From contig NZ_JAWCUD010000004.1 in NCBI RefSeq assembly GCF_032461945.1, positions 1-64,000 of the forward strand: 64,000 nt of DNA, written 5' to 3'. Source of the stretch: Paenibacillus_E violae (GTDB lineage: Bacteria > Bacillota > Bacilli > Paenibacillales > NBRC-103111). Positions 26,077 through 34,418 of the stretch are shown in pieces (the stretch's first letter is position 1; every line of letters begins with the position of its first letter). The notes beneath the pieces were generated by a model. It saw nothing but the letters and a program-made list of their open reading frames with translations. It had not been told where the DNA came from and searched no databases. Made by a program: the position numbers and the translations under genes.

Positions 26077-26239
26077 AGTCTGATTCCTCCTAAACTATCT
26101 TAATTCAATCTATGAAACGAGCCCCGTCGATAGAACCCTAAACGATAGATTTTTTTGATAGAAGGAGATAACAGGTTGGGGAGAATTCGCTCAAGCAATA
26201 GCATCAAATTTCATGGGGTGAACGCTCAAATAATATAAA

Positions 26240-26261
26240 AAGAACCCCATCAGGGGTTCTT
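26240..26261 (-). terminator. Terminator of the TIR gene set
   Basis: AAGAACCCC and GGGGTTCTT pair around ATCA; TTTTATATT follows on the minus strand. It closes the three-gene unit ahead of spoIIP, showing that unit is transcribed separately. Confidence 0.75.
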
Positions 26262-26278
26262 GGATGTTCCATATAAAG

Positions 26279-26440
26279 TTAAGCCAGGGATTCGAAATCG
26301 AACGATCCTTTGGCTACGATGGTTATTCCGCTTGGTTTGTTAAGAACAGTGGGGCCGTTATATAGTTTGGTTTTATCGGTAGCTTTGTGTGCATGTTTGG
26401 CGGTTAGTCGGTTACGAACTTTCTTCATGTGCTTCAGCAT
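26279..26440 (-). CDS. Small basic protein, 53 aa, coupled to the TIR gene set
   Basis: Short ORF read from the sequence: MLKHMKKVRNRLTAKHAHKA... then KLYNGPTVLNKPSGITIVAK and FDFESLA at the end. The first half is strongly basic (K, R, H), the second half has beta-like hydrophobic alternation; there is no membrane segment. AAGGAAGG lies about 7 bases before the ATG at 26440. It overlaps the pseudo-TIR gene by 29 bp in another frame and is followed by a terminator. Function unknown; it may be a regulator or partner of the TIR proteins. Confidence 0.55.
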   Translation of the reverse strand: MLKHMKKVRNRLTAKHAHKATDKTKLYNGPTVLNKPSGITIVAKGSFDFESLA

Positions 26441-27389
26441 AGAGAATCCTTCCTTTCACAATGGATTTGAGTGAAGACACGAGCTTCGCGTTTCTTTCCG
26501 ATAACTCCATCATAACTTGATGATGATTGCGCTGCGGAATATCCGCTCTTGTTTTGAAATGTATGGAAGAAACGATGGTTGGATGCAGCTTTACGCAATA
26601 TATATATTCAAACTCGCCATCTTCTTTGTCCTTGGCTCGCCCGAGGTAGATGTTCGTATCTTTGCCGCGGTAACATTCCGCTAGATAGCTGGTAGGGTCA
26701 TTCACATGAAAGCTGTGATTGTTGCTGACCTGTCCCGCACGGCCAAACTGCTGTAAAGTAACTCCGTCATCAAGAAGCTCAAACAACGTTGCAGCCGTCA
26801 CTTCTTGAAGCTCAATTATACCACAATTGGTATCAAATGTCTTATGGAATTTGTCTAGAACGCGGTCATAATCCACGTTTGAGACGCTCAGCGAGTCCAG
26901 TGCATCAAAGAGGAAACTGCGAATGGCATCATTTTTTTTCATATCCGATGGTTTCATACGTTTCTTATGTGCAGCAATGCTGCTTTTCATTGGATAAAGA
27001 TGAGGGCCTGCCAACTCCCCGATCTCTCGATTGATTTGCGTGTCATCGACCCGCAGCGGGTTATAGCCTTCGAGGTATTCCGGCAGTACACCGTCGCTCG
27101 ACATCACAATAAATGTTCTGCTGTGCCCTAGCTCACCAATACATAGACCGATGAGTACCAAGAGATTGGCATAAGTCACCTTATGCTGCATGTCCTCGCG
27201 CGTCAGAATCAGCAGTGCAAAATCCGTTTCTTCAATATGCTTTTTGAGCATCTTTAATTTATGCTGCGATGCCGTCAGTACACCCTGGTTAATAACGGTG
27301 ACATCAGCCGCCGAAGCTAGCTGCGATTGATAGAATTCCGCCCAAAGTAGACTTGCAGGTGAACAACCAATAAACATTTTAGGTTTCAT
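26412..27389 (-). CDS. Degenerate TIR-like domain fused to a GAF-like domain
   Basis: 325 residues. The N-terminal ~115 align by eye with the neighbouring TIR protein (MFIGCSPASLLWAEFYQSQL, DFALLILTRED, GLCIGELGHSRTFIV). The catalytic glutamate position of LELGLFIG is a leucine here (L79 in LLVLIGLCIG) and the RDN preceding it is YAN, so NADase activity is unlikely. Residues ~150-310 look GAF-like: a helix, TLFELLDDGVTLQQFG, YLAECYRGKDTNIYLG, IYCVKLHPTIVSSIHFKTR and a final helix. That could be a ligand sensor. ATG at 27389 overlaps the TIR stop as ATGA. Sensor or regulator of the active TIR is inference. Confidence 0.65.
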   Translation of the reverse strand: MKPKMFIGCSPASLLWAEFYQSQLASAADVTVINQGVLTASQHKLKMLKKHIEETDFALLILTREDMQHKVTYANLLVLIGLCIGELGHSRTFIVMSSDGVLPEYLEGYNPLRVDDTQINREIGELAGPHLYPMKSSIAAHKKRMKPSDMKKNDAIRSFLFDALDSLSVSNVDYDRVLDKFHKTFDTNCGIIELQEVTAATLFELLDDGVTLQQFGRAGQVSNNHSFHVNDPTSYLAECYRGKDTNIYLGRAKDKEDGEFEYIYCVKLHPTIVSSIHFKTRADIPQRNHHQVMMELSERNAKLVSSLKSIVKGRILYAEAHEESS

Positions 27390-27859
27390 TTGATTCTCAA
27401 TCCTAACTCTTTCAGCATTCGTTTCACGGTGTATGTCGCCGGTCCAAGTCCCGCCATCAAGCCGGATGGATGATTTGCTTTATAGGTAAGCGGTGTCAAT
27501 CCCAAGAGGTCTGTGGCAATATGTAAGTCTTCTTTTTCCGGGATGAGAAAATAGGTTCTTTCTAAGCCGATTTGCCCGATGAATAATCCCAGCTCCAGGA
27601 TAACGTTATCGCGGACGGTGCTGACAACCGAATCTCTCAAAAGCGTTAAATCATTTGGTTGAAAAACAAAGATAGCGAAATCACTTGCTTGAGCCTGCTT
27701 AATTAGCGGGGCTAACGTTGTATGTGAAGGCGGGAATAGCAACTGACTCCAAACCGTGACATCACAGGAAAAATGGAGATTTGACTGCAAAGCCTCTGCT
27801 ACTTCAATGCTTTCAGCAGACGACCCAATGAATAGCTTTGCCAGCTGTGTGCTGCTCAC
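27386..27859 (-). CDS. TIR-domain protein of the CAP12/Pycsar effector type
   Basis: 157 residues made almost wholly of one nucleotide-binding TIR-like domain. Motifs: KLFIGSSAESIEVAEALQ, DVTVWSQLLF, DFAIFVFQPND, RDNVILELGLFIG with the putative catalytic E89, and ERTYFLIPEKEDLHI. These match the TIR family of CBASS Cap12 and Pycsar effectors, which cleave NAD when a cyclic nucleotide sensor is triggered. The start is GTG with AGGAAG 7 bases upstream. No cyclase is present next to it. It is coupled to the pseudo-TIR gene and lies between gpr and spoIIP, a place with no such gene in B. subtilis. Confidence 0.8.
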   Translation of the reverse strand: MSSTQLAKLFIGSSAESIEVAEALQSNLHFSCDVTVWSQLLFPPSHTTLAPLIKQAQASDFAIFVFQPNDLTLLRDSVVSTVRDNVILELGLFIGQIGLERTYFLIPEKEDLHIATDLLGLTPLTYKANHPSGLMAGLGPATYTVKRMLKELGLRIK

Positions 27860-27950
27860 AGTATCACTTCCTTATTTTAAGGTGATTGTCTGTTACTTCG
27901 ACACCTGCCATCTTTTTCCTTCCAGATCGAGCTAACAATGGGCAAAAGAA

Positions 27951-27987
27951 AGAACTGTTCTACGAAGAATATCGCAGAGACAGTTCT
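27951..27987 (-). terminator. Terminator of gpr
   Basis: AGAACTGT pairs with ACAGTTCT around a 21-base loop; TTTCTTTTG follows on the minus strand. It separates gpr from the TIR gene set. Confidence 0.65.
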
Positions 27988-27994
27988 GGTATGT

Positions 27995-28993
27995 TCAGTG
28001 CGTATAAGCCGCTACATTCTCAACGCCAACTGCATCATGCAGTGCCGCATTCAAACCGCTGGCGATAATATTGGCGATGTCCTCAATAAACTGGTCAATT
28101 TCCTTCGGAGTAACTAACAAATCGTGGCCGACAGGGTTTAGCACTTCTTTGACGAGCTGAAGGCGCTCCTCCTCGTGAATATTGTCCAGCAGCCCAAGTA
28201 TTTGTCCTGTATTGGACGTCTGTTCGCTAAAATGCTTTTGCATGAGGTCGAAGGCGTTATTGACAATGGTCGAAGCATACACAACCGTTGGTACGCCAAT
28301 GGCCACTACAGGTATGCCAAGATTCTCCTTTGTTAACCCTTTGCGCTTATTGCCGATACCGGAGCCCGGATGAATGCCTGTATCGGCAATTTGGATGGTC
28401 GTATTGACACGATCGAGTGATCTGGAAGCCAATGCATCGATCGCAATGATGAAATCAGGTTTGGATTTTTCAACAATCCCGAGCACGATATCACTGCTTT
28501 CAATCCCCGTTGTCCCAAGCACCCCAGGAGCCACCGCACTGACAGGGCGATAACCTGGACTCACATCTTCCGGCATCAATTCAAAGTAGTGACGTGTAAC
28601 CATGATATTGTCAACTACAAGTGGGCCGAGCGCATCAGGAGTGACGTTGGAGTTGCCGAGCCCAATAATAAGCGCTTTGGCATTCTGAGGAATTCCTATG
28701 TCCCGCAAAAACTGCTCGAATTCTTGGGCCAGCTTCGTAGCTACACGGTCCTGCAATTGGCTGTCTTTTTCGCGAAGTGCAGGAACTTCTATTGTTATAT
28801 AATGACCTAGGAGTTTGCCAAGGGCTTTGGAGCCTTCTTCATTTTTGACATTAATTTTGGTAACGCGTATCCCATTTTCACGAGTCGACTCCTGTTCAAT
28901 ACCAGGTATCGGCTGCCCTTGATTCGCTGCATGAACCATATCCCTTGCATCCAGCGCAAGATCCGTATGGGTTGTAAAAGAGCTTAAGTCCAT
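27995..28993 (-). CDS. gpr: GPR germination endopeptidase
   Basis: Atypical aspartic protease that degrades small acid-soluble spore proteins at germination, made in the forespore as a zymogen. It starts MDLSSFTTHTDLALDARDMV; the propeptide is removed near the N-terminus. Conserved stretches include GLGNSNVTPDALGP, VAPGVLGTTGIESSDI, IIAIDALASRSLDRVNTTIQ and GIHPGSGIGNKRKGL, carrying the catalytic Asp residues. ATG at 28993 has AAAGGGGA; an upstream in-frame start is unlikely. A sigma-G-like promoter lies about 35-65 bp upstream. Confidence 0.95.
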   Translation of the reverse strand: MDLSSFTTHTDLALDARDMVHAANQGQPIPGIEQESTRENGIRVTKINVKNEEGSKALGKLLGHYITIEVPALREKDSQLQDRVATKLAQEFEQFLRDIGIPQNAKALIIGLGNSNVTPDALGPLVVDNIMVTRHYFELMPEDVSPGYRPVSAVAPGVLGTTGIESSDIVLGIVEKSKPDFIIAIDALASRSLDRVNTTIQIADTGIHPGSGIGNKRKGLTKENLGIPVVAIGVPTVVYASTIVNNAFDLMQKHFSEQTSNTGQILGLLDNIHEEERLQLVKEVLNPVGHDLLVTPKEIDQFIEDIANIIASGLNAALHDAVGVENVAAYTH

Positions 28994-29027
28994 AGAAGTT
29001 CCCCTTTCTGAGGTGCTTTGCATCTCT

Positions 29028-29057
29028 TAGTGTGTGACGAATTTGAGGCCGTTATGC
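29028..29057 (-). promoter_or_regulatory. Putative sigma-G/F promoter of gpr
   Basis: On the minus strand GCATA (29053-29057), 18 bp, CACACTA (29028-29034). The forespore consensus is about GHATR-N18-CATNHTA, so the match has one mismatch. gpr is forespore-expressed in B. subtilis. Confidence 0.55.
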
Positions 29058-29092
29058 AAATGGAAAAGCCACTGAAAACCTATTGACAGGTC

Positions 29093-29121
29093 TTGCATTT
29101 TCAATAGTTGCATGGTAGAAT
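29093..29121 (+). promoter_or_regulatory. Putative sigma-A promoter of rpsT
   Basis: TTGCAT, 17-bp spacer, TAGAAT, about 70 bp upstream of the S20 gene and divergent from gpr. Confidence 0.55.
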
Positions 29122-29189
29122 ACTTAAAGTTGTCAGCAAACATACAAATGTAACGTTGAACCGTGTTTTGTAAGTAGGAGGTGAATTTC

Positions 29190-29441
29190 ATGCCAAACAT
29201 TAAATCCGCTATTAAACGAGTAAAAGTTAGCGAAAAGCGCCGTCTTCGTAACGCTTCCCAAAAGTCCGCTCTGCGTACTGCTGTGAAAGCTTTCGAAACA
29301 GCTGTAAGCCCAGAAGCTCTAATTAACGCTTCCAAGAAGTTAGATAAAGCAGCTTCTAAAGGTTTAATTCATAAAAATGCCGCTAACCGCAAGAAGTCCC
29401 GTCTGGCTAAAAAGCTGAACGCTCTTACGGCCCAAGCGTAA
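29190..29441 (+). CDS. rpsT: 30S ribosomal protein S20
   Basis: Binds 16S rRNA and helps assemble the 30S body. 83 residues, highly basic and helical, starting MPNIKSAIKRVKVSEKRRLR and ending KLNALTAQA. HKNAANRKKSRLAKKLN near the end is the S20 signature. ATG at 29190 is preceded by GGAGGTG; a GTG three codons upstream would overlap that ribosome site. Divergent from gpr, as in B. subtilis, and followed by its own terminator. Confidence 0.98.
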   Translation: MPNIKSAIKRVKVSEKRRLRNASQKSALRTAVKAFETAVSPEALINASKKLDKAASKGLIHKNAANRKKSRLAKKLNALTAQA

Positions 29442-29456
29442 TACAGGACATAAAGC

Positions 29457-29493
29457 AAAAGCTCAGTTCTCTTCCGAGAATTGGGCTTTTTTC
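29457..29493 (+). terminator. Terminator of rpsT
   Basis: AAAAGCTCAGTTCTC and GAGAATTGGGCTTTT pair (two G-U) around TTCC, followed by TTTTTCC. Confidence 0.85.
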
Positions 29494-29512
29494 CGTTTAA
29501 CAAAAAACCTTC

Positions 29513-30532
29513 TTAGGCGGCTAACCTAAGAAGGAACAGTTCTAACCCTAGCACTTTATCAATTTTCCCGGTCTTCATCTGGAAATCAAGATCAGCCAGC
29601 TGGGACATGATATCGCTCAGTTTCTCAATATTGTATTTCCGCGCTTGACCTTCAGCCACCTTCACCGCGAAGGGATGCAGTCCGATCTGAGAAGCCATTT
29701 GCTGCTGGGAGTAACCTTGCTTGCTAAGCTCTTTCACCTGCAGCATAATGCGAAACTGCCTTGCAATAAGCGCGGCTATTTTAATAGGCTCTTCCCGTTG
29801 TTTCAGCAGTTCTTCTAAAATAACAAAGGCACGATCCAGCCTTACGTTCACAATGTCTTCAATTAGTATAAAAACGTTCTGCTCCGTGCTTCGAGCGACA
29901 AGCTGATCAATAACATCTGTGGTTGCCTCGCTCCCAGCCCCCACATATAAGGAGATCTTCTCGATTTCTGCGGATAGTGATTGCAAATTACCGCCTGTGT
30001 ATAGAATCAGTTGGTCCGTAGCTTCCCCGGTAAACGAGAACCCCCGCTGACGCGCTCTAGCAGCCACCCATTGCTGCAGCTCTTCTGGGCTTAGGGACAA
30101 GAAGGGAACAGCCGCCTCCATGTCTTTGAGCGCTTTAACGATTTTTTTGCGCTCGTCTAATTTATCCGCGTCTACAGTAAACACCACGACAGTGTGCTCA
30201 GCAGGCGATTTTAAATAATCGGTTAGACGGTCTAATTGATGCTCAATTTTGGTGCTTTCCTTGGCCCCTGTAAAAAACAGCGCGTTTTTGGCGATGACTA
30301 GCTTTTTAGGTACCATGAATGGAAGCGTCTCCGCATCTTCAAGTACGGATGAAAGCGAGATTTCGCTTAAATCGAATTTACTCACAGCAAATTCCTTATG
30401 TTCCGGCTCAATAAGCGAATCTGTTAACACCTGAATAAACTCTCTCATTTTATATTTCTCAGGACCGTAGCACAAATACACGGGTGCTTGCCGCCCTGCT
30501 TGTATATCTTTCAATGCTCTCTTTGCGTCCAT
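29513..30532 (-). CDS. holA: DNA polymerase III subunit delta
   Basis: Clamp-loader subunit that opens the beta sliding clamp. The N-terminal region has APVYLCYGPEKYKMREF in place of a Walker A, as in HolA/YqeN. VVFTVDADKLDERKKIVKAL and WVAARARQRGFSFTGEA are typical mid-protein stretches. The C-terminal collar domain includes IAALIARQFRIMLQVKELSKQG and ends GLELFLLRLAA. Length 339 residues. It converges with rpsT. In B. subtilis it lies next to comEC; here a sigma operon and a ger operon are between them. Confidence 0.95.
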   Translation of the reverse strand: MDAKRALKDIQAGRQAPVYLCYGPEKYKMREFIQVLTDSLIEPEHKEFAVSKFDLSEISLSSVLEDAETLPFMVPKKLVIAKNALFFTGAKESTKIEHQLDRLTDYLKSPAEHTVVVFTVDADKLDERKKIVKALKDMEAAVPFLSLSPEELQQWVAARARQRGFSFTGEATDQLILYTGGNLQSLSAEIEKISLYVGAGSEATTDVIDQLVARSTEQNVFILIEDIVNVRLDRAFVILEELLKQREEPIKIAALIARQFRIMLQVKELSKQGYSQQQMASQIGLHPFAVKVAEGQARKYNIEKLSDIMSQLADLDFQMKTGKIDKVLGLELFLLRLAA

Positions 30533-30569
30533 AGCTGGCGTTCACTCCTCGCCTTCATTTTACCAACAA

Positions 30570-30615
30570 CAAAGGGATTACGTCAAAGTCCTCCGACCTT
30601 GAAGTAATCCCTTTG
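30570..30615 (-). terminator. Terminator of the ECF sigma/anti-sigma operon
   Basis: CAAAGGGATTAC and GTAATCCCTTTG form a perfect 12-bp stem with an inner AAAGTC/GACCTT pairing. TTGTTGTTGG follows on the minus strand. Confidence 0.65.
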
Positions 30616-30749
30616 TCTGTCTATTTAAACACCGGTTAAAGGCTCTAGAAACCTTAGACCGTGTGGGCGAACCCCCTAGCATACTTTCGCTTCCCTTTTG
30701 TATAACATACGCAAGAGCCCCTCTAATGGTGCGCTCATTTTAAAGCTTT

Positions 30750-31967
30750 TTACGGAGATACTTCCGTTTTGAGCTTCACATCAACGCGAATGGTATGAAG
30801 GGTGCCCCCGCTTTGCACTTGATAAAAGAATTTGTCATCCTTGGACCACTCGACCAATGTGATCTGATCCTCCGGCTTCCACACTTGCTTGGACTCGAAA
30901 ATAATCTCCAAAGTTTCACTATTACGGATCACGACGTGATGATCTTCAACTGCCGCCGTTAACGCCCCTGTCGCTGACTTCATAAAATTATCCGTGACCG
31001 GTACAGTCATCGCAAACATACCTGCCCCCGAATCTCTCTCAATCCCTTTTTTTGCGGATGGGGTAGGTGAAGGAGTTGGTGATGGCTGTATTGTTGCTGC
31101 CTTCTGATCATTATCAGCTTTAGTGGGAGCAACTGGCGCCGGATTCGGACTCACTTGATTCTGGTCTGCAGATTTCTGCTCATTTCCGCCAGTTGTACCT
31201 GAATCTTTCATTCGTGCAGGCTCCGAAGTTGAAGGGACCGTGGGAGTCGTATCTTTGGAGTCCACCGATGTCGACGGACTAATCGTTCCCGGCTTTTCAA
31301 GTGGTGCATTCGTTGTATCCTGCGGTTCAGCTACATTAGACCCCGCAGATGGGGACTTCTGCCCCGCTGCCGGTGCAGAACCAGAAACAGCATCGCTTGG
31401 CGCAGGTGACTCGGTAGCGCCAGGACTACCTGTACCTTTCATCTGATTCTGAACTTCTCGATTCATCTTCAGGTCTGGGGCAGCAGCTTCCTGATGACCA
31501 GCCTCTTGATTGGATGCTGCCATTGGCAGCAAACCATCAGCATTATCCATCACAGGATGCTTCATGTTAAAAGCAAAGAATCCAATAATGAGACCCGCGG
31601 CAACTACGCCACTTGCAAATTTCCAAGAGAACTGCGATCCTAATCGGCGTGTCCAAGGGAGTTTCTTGCGCTGTCCTTGTTCGATATGGCTAACTTCTGC
31701 GTTAAAGACAGCTGCCTTGTCGGTAATGGACGCCGCGGCACCTTTATCAATCTCATCTAGCTGCGGCAGAATGGCATCGACCAAGCTGTATGGAGGGACT
31801 ACCTTCGGTAATTGGGCGAGTTCACCCGACAATCTTTGTAAACGTTCAAACACTTGTACACAGTCTAGACAATAGGCTAAATGAGCATGGAGCTCATCTT
31901 CCTCTTGCGAGTTCAAATCTCCATCCAGCTGCCTTTGCATAAGTTCCATCACCTCTTGACAATTCAT
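30750..31967 (-). CDS. Zinc-finger anti-sigma factor with large extracytoplasmic part
   Basis: Predicted membrane anti-sigma partner of the ECF sigma factor encoded just upstream. The N-terminal zf-HC2 motif is HAHLAYCLDCVQVFE (HxxxCxxC, about 27-42). One transmembrane helix lies at about 113-133 (FASGVVAAGLIIGFFAFN). A ~190-residue Pro/Ser/Thr/Ala/Gln linker follows, then a ~95-residue folded domain (MFAMTVPVTDN, HHVVIRNSETLEIIFESKQV, FYQVQSGGTLHTIRVDV). The ATG at 31967 overlaps the sigma stop as ATGA. The end domain may sense an envelope signal; this is inference. Confidence 0.85.
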   Translation of the reverse strand: MNCQEVMELMQRQLDGDLNSQEEDELHAHLAYCLDCVQVFERLQRLSGELAQLPKVVPPYSLVDAILPQLDEIDKGAAASITDKAAVFNAEVSHIEQGQRKKLPWTRRLGSQFSWKFASGVVAAGLIIGFFAFNMKHPVMDNADGLLPMAASNQEAGHQEAAAPDLKMNREVQNQMKGTGSPGATESPAPSDAVSGSAPAAGQKSPSAGSNVAEPQDTTNAPLEKPGTISPSTSVDSKDTTPTVPSTSEPARMKDSGTTGGNEQKSADQNQVSPNPAPVAPTKADNDQKAATIQPSPTPSPTPSAKKGIERDSGAGMFAMTVPVTDNFMKSATGALTAAVEDHHVVIRNSETLEIIFESKQVWKPEDQITLVEWSKDDKFFYQVQSGGTLHTIRVDVKLKTEVSP

Positions 31968-32512
31968 CCCCGAACACCTCCTTTCTGATAATCTTGGAGC
32001 AACAATTGTAACTGTTGTCTAGCTCGAAATAAGTAAGACTTCACCGTATTTAGCGGTAAATTTAACGATTCGGCAATTTCATGATACGAAAAGTCCTGCA
32101 AATAACGGAGAACAACAACAGACCGATGGTGCTCGGGAAGCTTATCGATTGCTTCTCGAATATCTTTGGCTAAATAGCCAGACATAATTTCATATTCAAC
32201 ATTTTGCTCTGCAGTAAACGTCATATCATGCTCATCAATAGAAACCGTAGGTTTCGCCTTGCGAAATTTATCGATGCAGATGTTCGTTACAATCCGCTGC
32301 ACCCACGTCTTAAACAACGCTTTTTCTTCGTATGAGTTGATTTTGGTATAAATCCGAAGGAGCGCCTCCTGTGAAGCATCAAGGGCATCTTGTTCATTAT
32401 TCAAAATATAATAAGCGGTTCGATAGACGTGAGACTCAATTTCTCGCAATAGGGTAATGAGTGCATCACGATCACCGGCCTGAGCTCTTTTAACCAGTTC
32501 GGGTGCTACCAC
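31964..32512 (-). CDS. ECF RNA polymerase sigma factor
   Basis: Extracytoplasmic-function sigma factor, 182 residues. Region 2 spans about 18-85 (YYILNNEQDALDASQEALLR, FKTWVQRIVTNICIDKFRK). Region 4 spans about 125-175 (LPEHHRSVVVLRYLQDFSYHEIAESLNLPLNTVKSYLFRA). The start is taken as GTG at 32512 because GGAGGG lies 7 bases upstream; a TTG seven codons further up lacks a site. It is coupled to its anti-sigma gene. An ECF-type promoter lies directly upstream, suggesting autoregulation. Confidence 0.92.
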   Translation of the reverse strand: MVAPELVKRAQAGDRDALITLLREIESHVYRTAYYILNNEQDALDASQEALLRIYTKINSYEEKALFKTWVQRIVTNICIDKFRKAKPTVSIDEHDMTFTAEQNVEYEIMSGYLAKDIREAIDKLPEHHRSVVVLRYLQDFSYHEIAESLNLPLNTVKSYLFRARQQLQLLLQDYQKGGVRG

Positions 32513-32540
32513 TGGGATCCCTCCCTCTTGCAATCTTACA

Positions 32541-32567
32541 GACGCAGCAACGTCTCATAATGTTGCA
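32541..32567 (-). promoter_or_regulatory. Putative ECF-type autoregulatory promoter
   Basis: On the minus strand TGCAAC (32562-32567), 17 bp, CGTC (32541-32544), close to the TGAAAC/TGTAAC-N16-17-CGTC pattern of Bacillus ECF sigma factors. It is about 30 bp upstream of the GTG start. Regulation by this sigma factor is inferred. Confidence 0.55.
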
Positions 32568-32849
32568 GTATTTTTAGAATAAAAAATATAAAGGCTGTTT
32601 GCAACTTCCAGAATAACAAACTTTCGTGAATAAATACACAACTTAGACGTAATAGAAGCGTGTTAGTTTAATCCATTTGGATGAATTTGTTCATTCCCCT
32701 TTCTGATTTCGGTCAAATTACTATTCATTCTAAACCTTTTCCATCATTCGGAAAGTACTATGTTTGCGTAGTACCTTACAAAAAACCGTTTATTTCTGAC
32801 TAAAGTGGTAAATATTACTGAGAAGCTACTTATAAGCGGAGGGCTTGCC
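32568..32849. other. Divergent intergenic region, sigma operon / ger operon
   Basis: A+T-rich spacer that should hold the promoter of the ger operon (plus strand). I see no convincing sigma-G match, repeat or hairpin. The coding start at 32850 is set by GGAGGG at 32838-32843. Confidence 0.5.
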
Positions 32850-34415
32850 GTGTTCAAACAATTATTCGGAAGAAGACGCATGTCTCACAGCAGCATAATG
32901 TACTCTCAAGCAGTAAAACCATCCTCATCAGACCAAACCAAAGTCATGCTACCAACCCTGCAAGATAACTTAAATACAATCAGAACGCTGCTTCATCAGC
33001 CTAGCGACCTCATTATCAGACAGTTTACGGTTGGCCAGGAAGAGTATCCTTGCGCAATTGTCTGTATTGATGGCCTTGTAGATACAACACTCGTTAACGA
33101 GCAGCTCATTAATCCGATGCTTCATTCCGCCTTACAACCTGTAGGCTCAGCCCTGGAACTTTTGAACATCTTAACGCAGCAGGTTTTAACTAGCTTCGAA
33201 ATCGAAACCGGTGAGCTTCTAGACGAGGCACTTTTAGAGATCCTTTCCGGAAACACATTGATTTTACTGGATAATCTGTCTCAATACATTATTGTTACGA
33301 GCAGTGGCTGGAAATCCCGAGGCATTGAGGAACCGCAGACGGAATCCATCATTCGCGGACCGCGGATCGGTTTCACCGAAGATTTACGAACAAATACCGC
33401 GCTCCTTAGAAGACGTATAAAAGAAACCAATCTTGTTTTTGACACTTTTCAAATCGGCCGAAGAGCTAGAAGAAAAGTTATCGTCACGTATATTGCCGAT
33501 ATCGTCCATCCGGATCTGGTAAAGGAAGTTGTGCGGCGCATCAATAGTATTGATATGGATGATATTGAAGGTTCCGGTTATTTGGAGCAATGGATCACAG
33601 ATAGCTTTCTGAGCCCTTTTCCTGTCATTTTGAATACAGAACGGCCTGATAAAGTATCCGGCGCTCTCCTCCAAGGTCGCGTAGCCATTCTAGTTGACGG
33701 TGATCCATTCGCCCTCATTTTGCCGATTACGTTTTCCTCCAGCTTACAATCACCTGAGGATTACTATCAAAACTGGCTGATCTCCACGTTGACTCGGATA
33801 CTGCGGCTGATATCAGCCTTTATTGCTACCTTCCTGCCTTCGCTCTATATTGCATTACTTGAGTTTCATCACGGGATGATTCCGTCCAAGCTTGCCTTTT
33901 CTATCGCGGGAGCGCGGGAAGGTGTGCCATTTCCAGCTGTTATTGAAGCATTCGTTATGGAATTCACATTGGAGCTGCTTCGAGAAGCAGGACTGCGTCT
34001 TCCTAAACCCATTGGACAAACGATTGGGATCGTAGGAGGTCTAGTTATTGGAGAATCCGCGGTAGCTGCCGGTATGGTAAGTCCAGTTATGGTTATCGTC
34101 GTTGCTGTCACAGCCATTTCCTCTTTCTCTTTACCATCCTACTCATTTGCCATTTCCTTGCGCGTCATGCGGTTCGGCATCATGCTGTTCGCGGCATTCC
34201 TTGGATTGTATGGTGTCATTCTGGCTTATATCATGATCAACATCCATATCGTTAATCTCAAAAGCTTTGGAATCCCGTACTCCACACCGTTTGCACCTAT
34301 GTTCATTCGCGACTGGAAAGATCTCGTCTTGCGTGCTCCTCTTCACTTCATGAAGAAGCGGCCTCAAATGCTTCAAACCAACAATGATGACAGAATGAAA
34401 ACCAAGGAGAAATAA
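32850..34415 (+). CDS. GerA-type germinant receptor A subunit
   Basis: Spore inner-membrane germinant receptor subunit of the GerAA/GerKA family. The N-terminal ~270 residues form the soluble domain (TVGQEEYPCAIVCIDGLVD, EPQTESIIRGPRIGFTEDL, the second being the family signature). The C-terminal half has five to six membrane helices with SFIATFLPSLYIALLEFHHGMIP and PTPIGQTIGIVGGLVIGE-like KPIGQTIGIVGGLVIGESA. Length 521 residues. GTG at 32850 is chosen for its GGAGGG 6 bases upstream; an earlier GTG lacks one. First gene of an A-B-C operon. Confidence 0.93.
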   Translation: MFKQLFGRRRMSHSSIMYSQAVKPSSSDQTKVMLPTLQDNLNTIRTLLHQPSDLIIRQFTVGQEEYPCAIVCIDGLVDTTLVNEQLINPMLHSALQPVGSALELLNILTQQVLTSFEIETGELLDEALLEILSGNTLILLDNLSQYIIVTSSGWKSRGIEEPQTESIIRGPRIGFTEDLRTNTALLRRRIKETNLVFDTFQIGRRARRKVIVTYIADIVHPDLVKEVVRRINSIDMDDIEGSGYLEQWITDSFLSPFPVILNTERPDKVSGALLQGRVAILVDGDPFALILPITFSSSLQSPEDYYQNWLISTLTRILRLISAFIATFLPSLYIALLEFHHGMIPSKLAFSIAGAREGVPFPAVIEAFVMEFTLELLREAGLRLPKPIGQTIGIVGGLVIGESAVAAGMVSPVMVIVVAVTAISSFSLPSYSFAISLRVMRFGIMLFAAFLGLYGVILAYIMINIHIVNLKSFGIPYSTPFAPMFIRDWKDLVLRAPLHFMKKRPQMLQTNNDDRMKTKEK

Positions 34416-34418
34416 AGA

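Noticed and set aside
26412..27859. A CBASS or Pycsar operon
   Set aside because: The TIR family fits, but no CD-NTase or uridylate/adenylate cyclase gene lies within the window near it.
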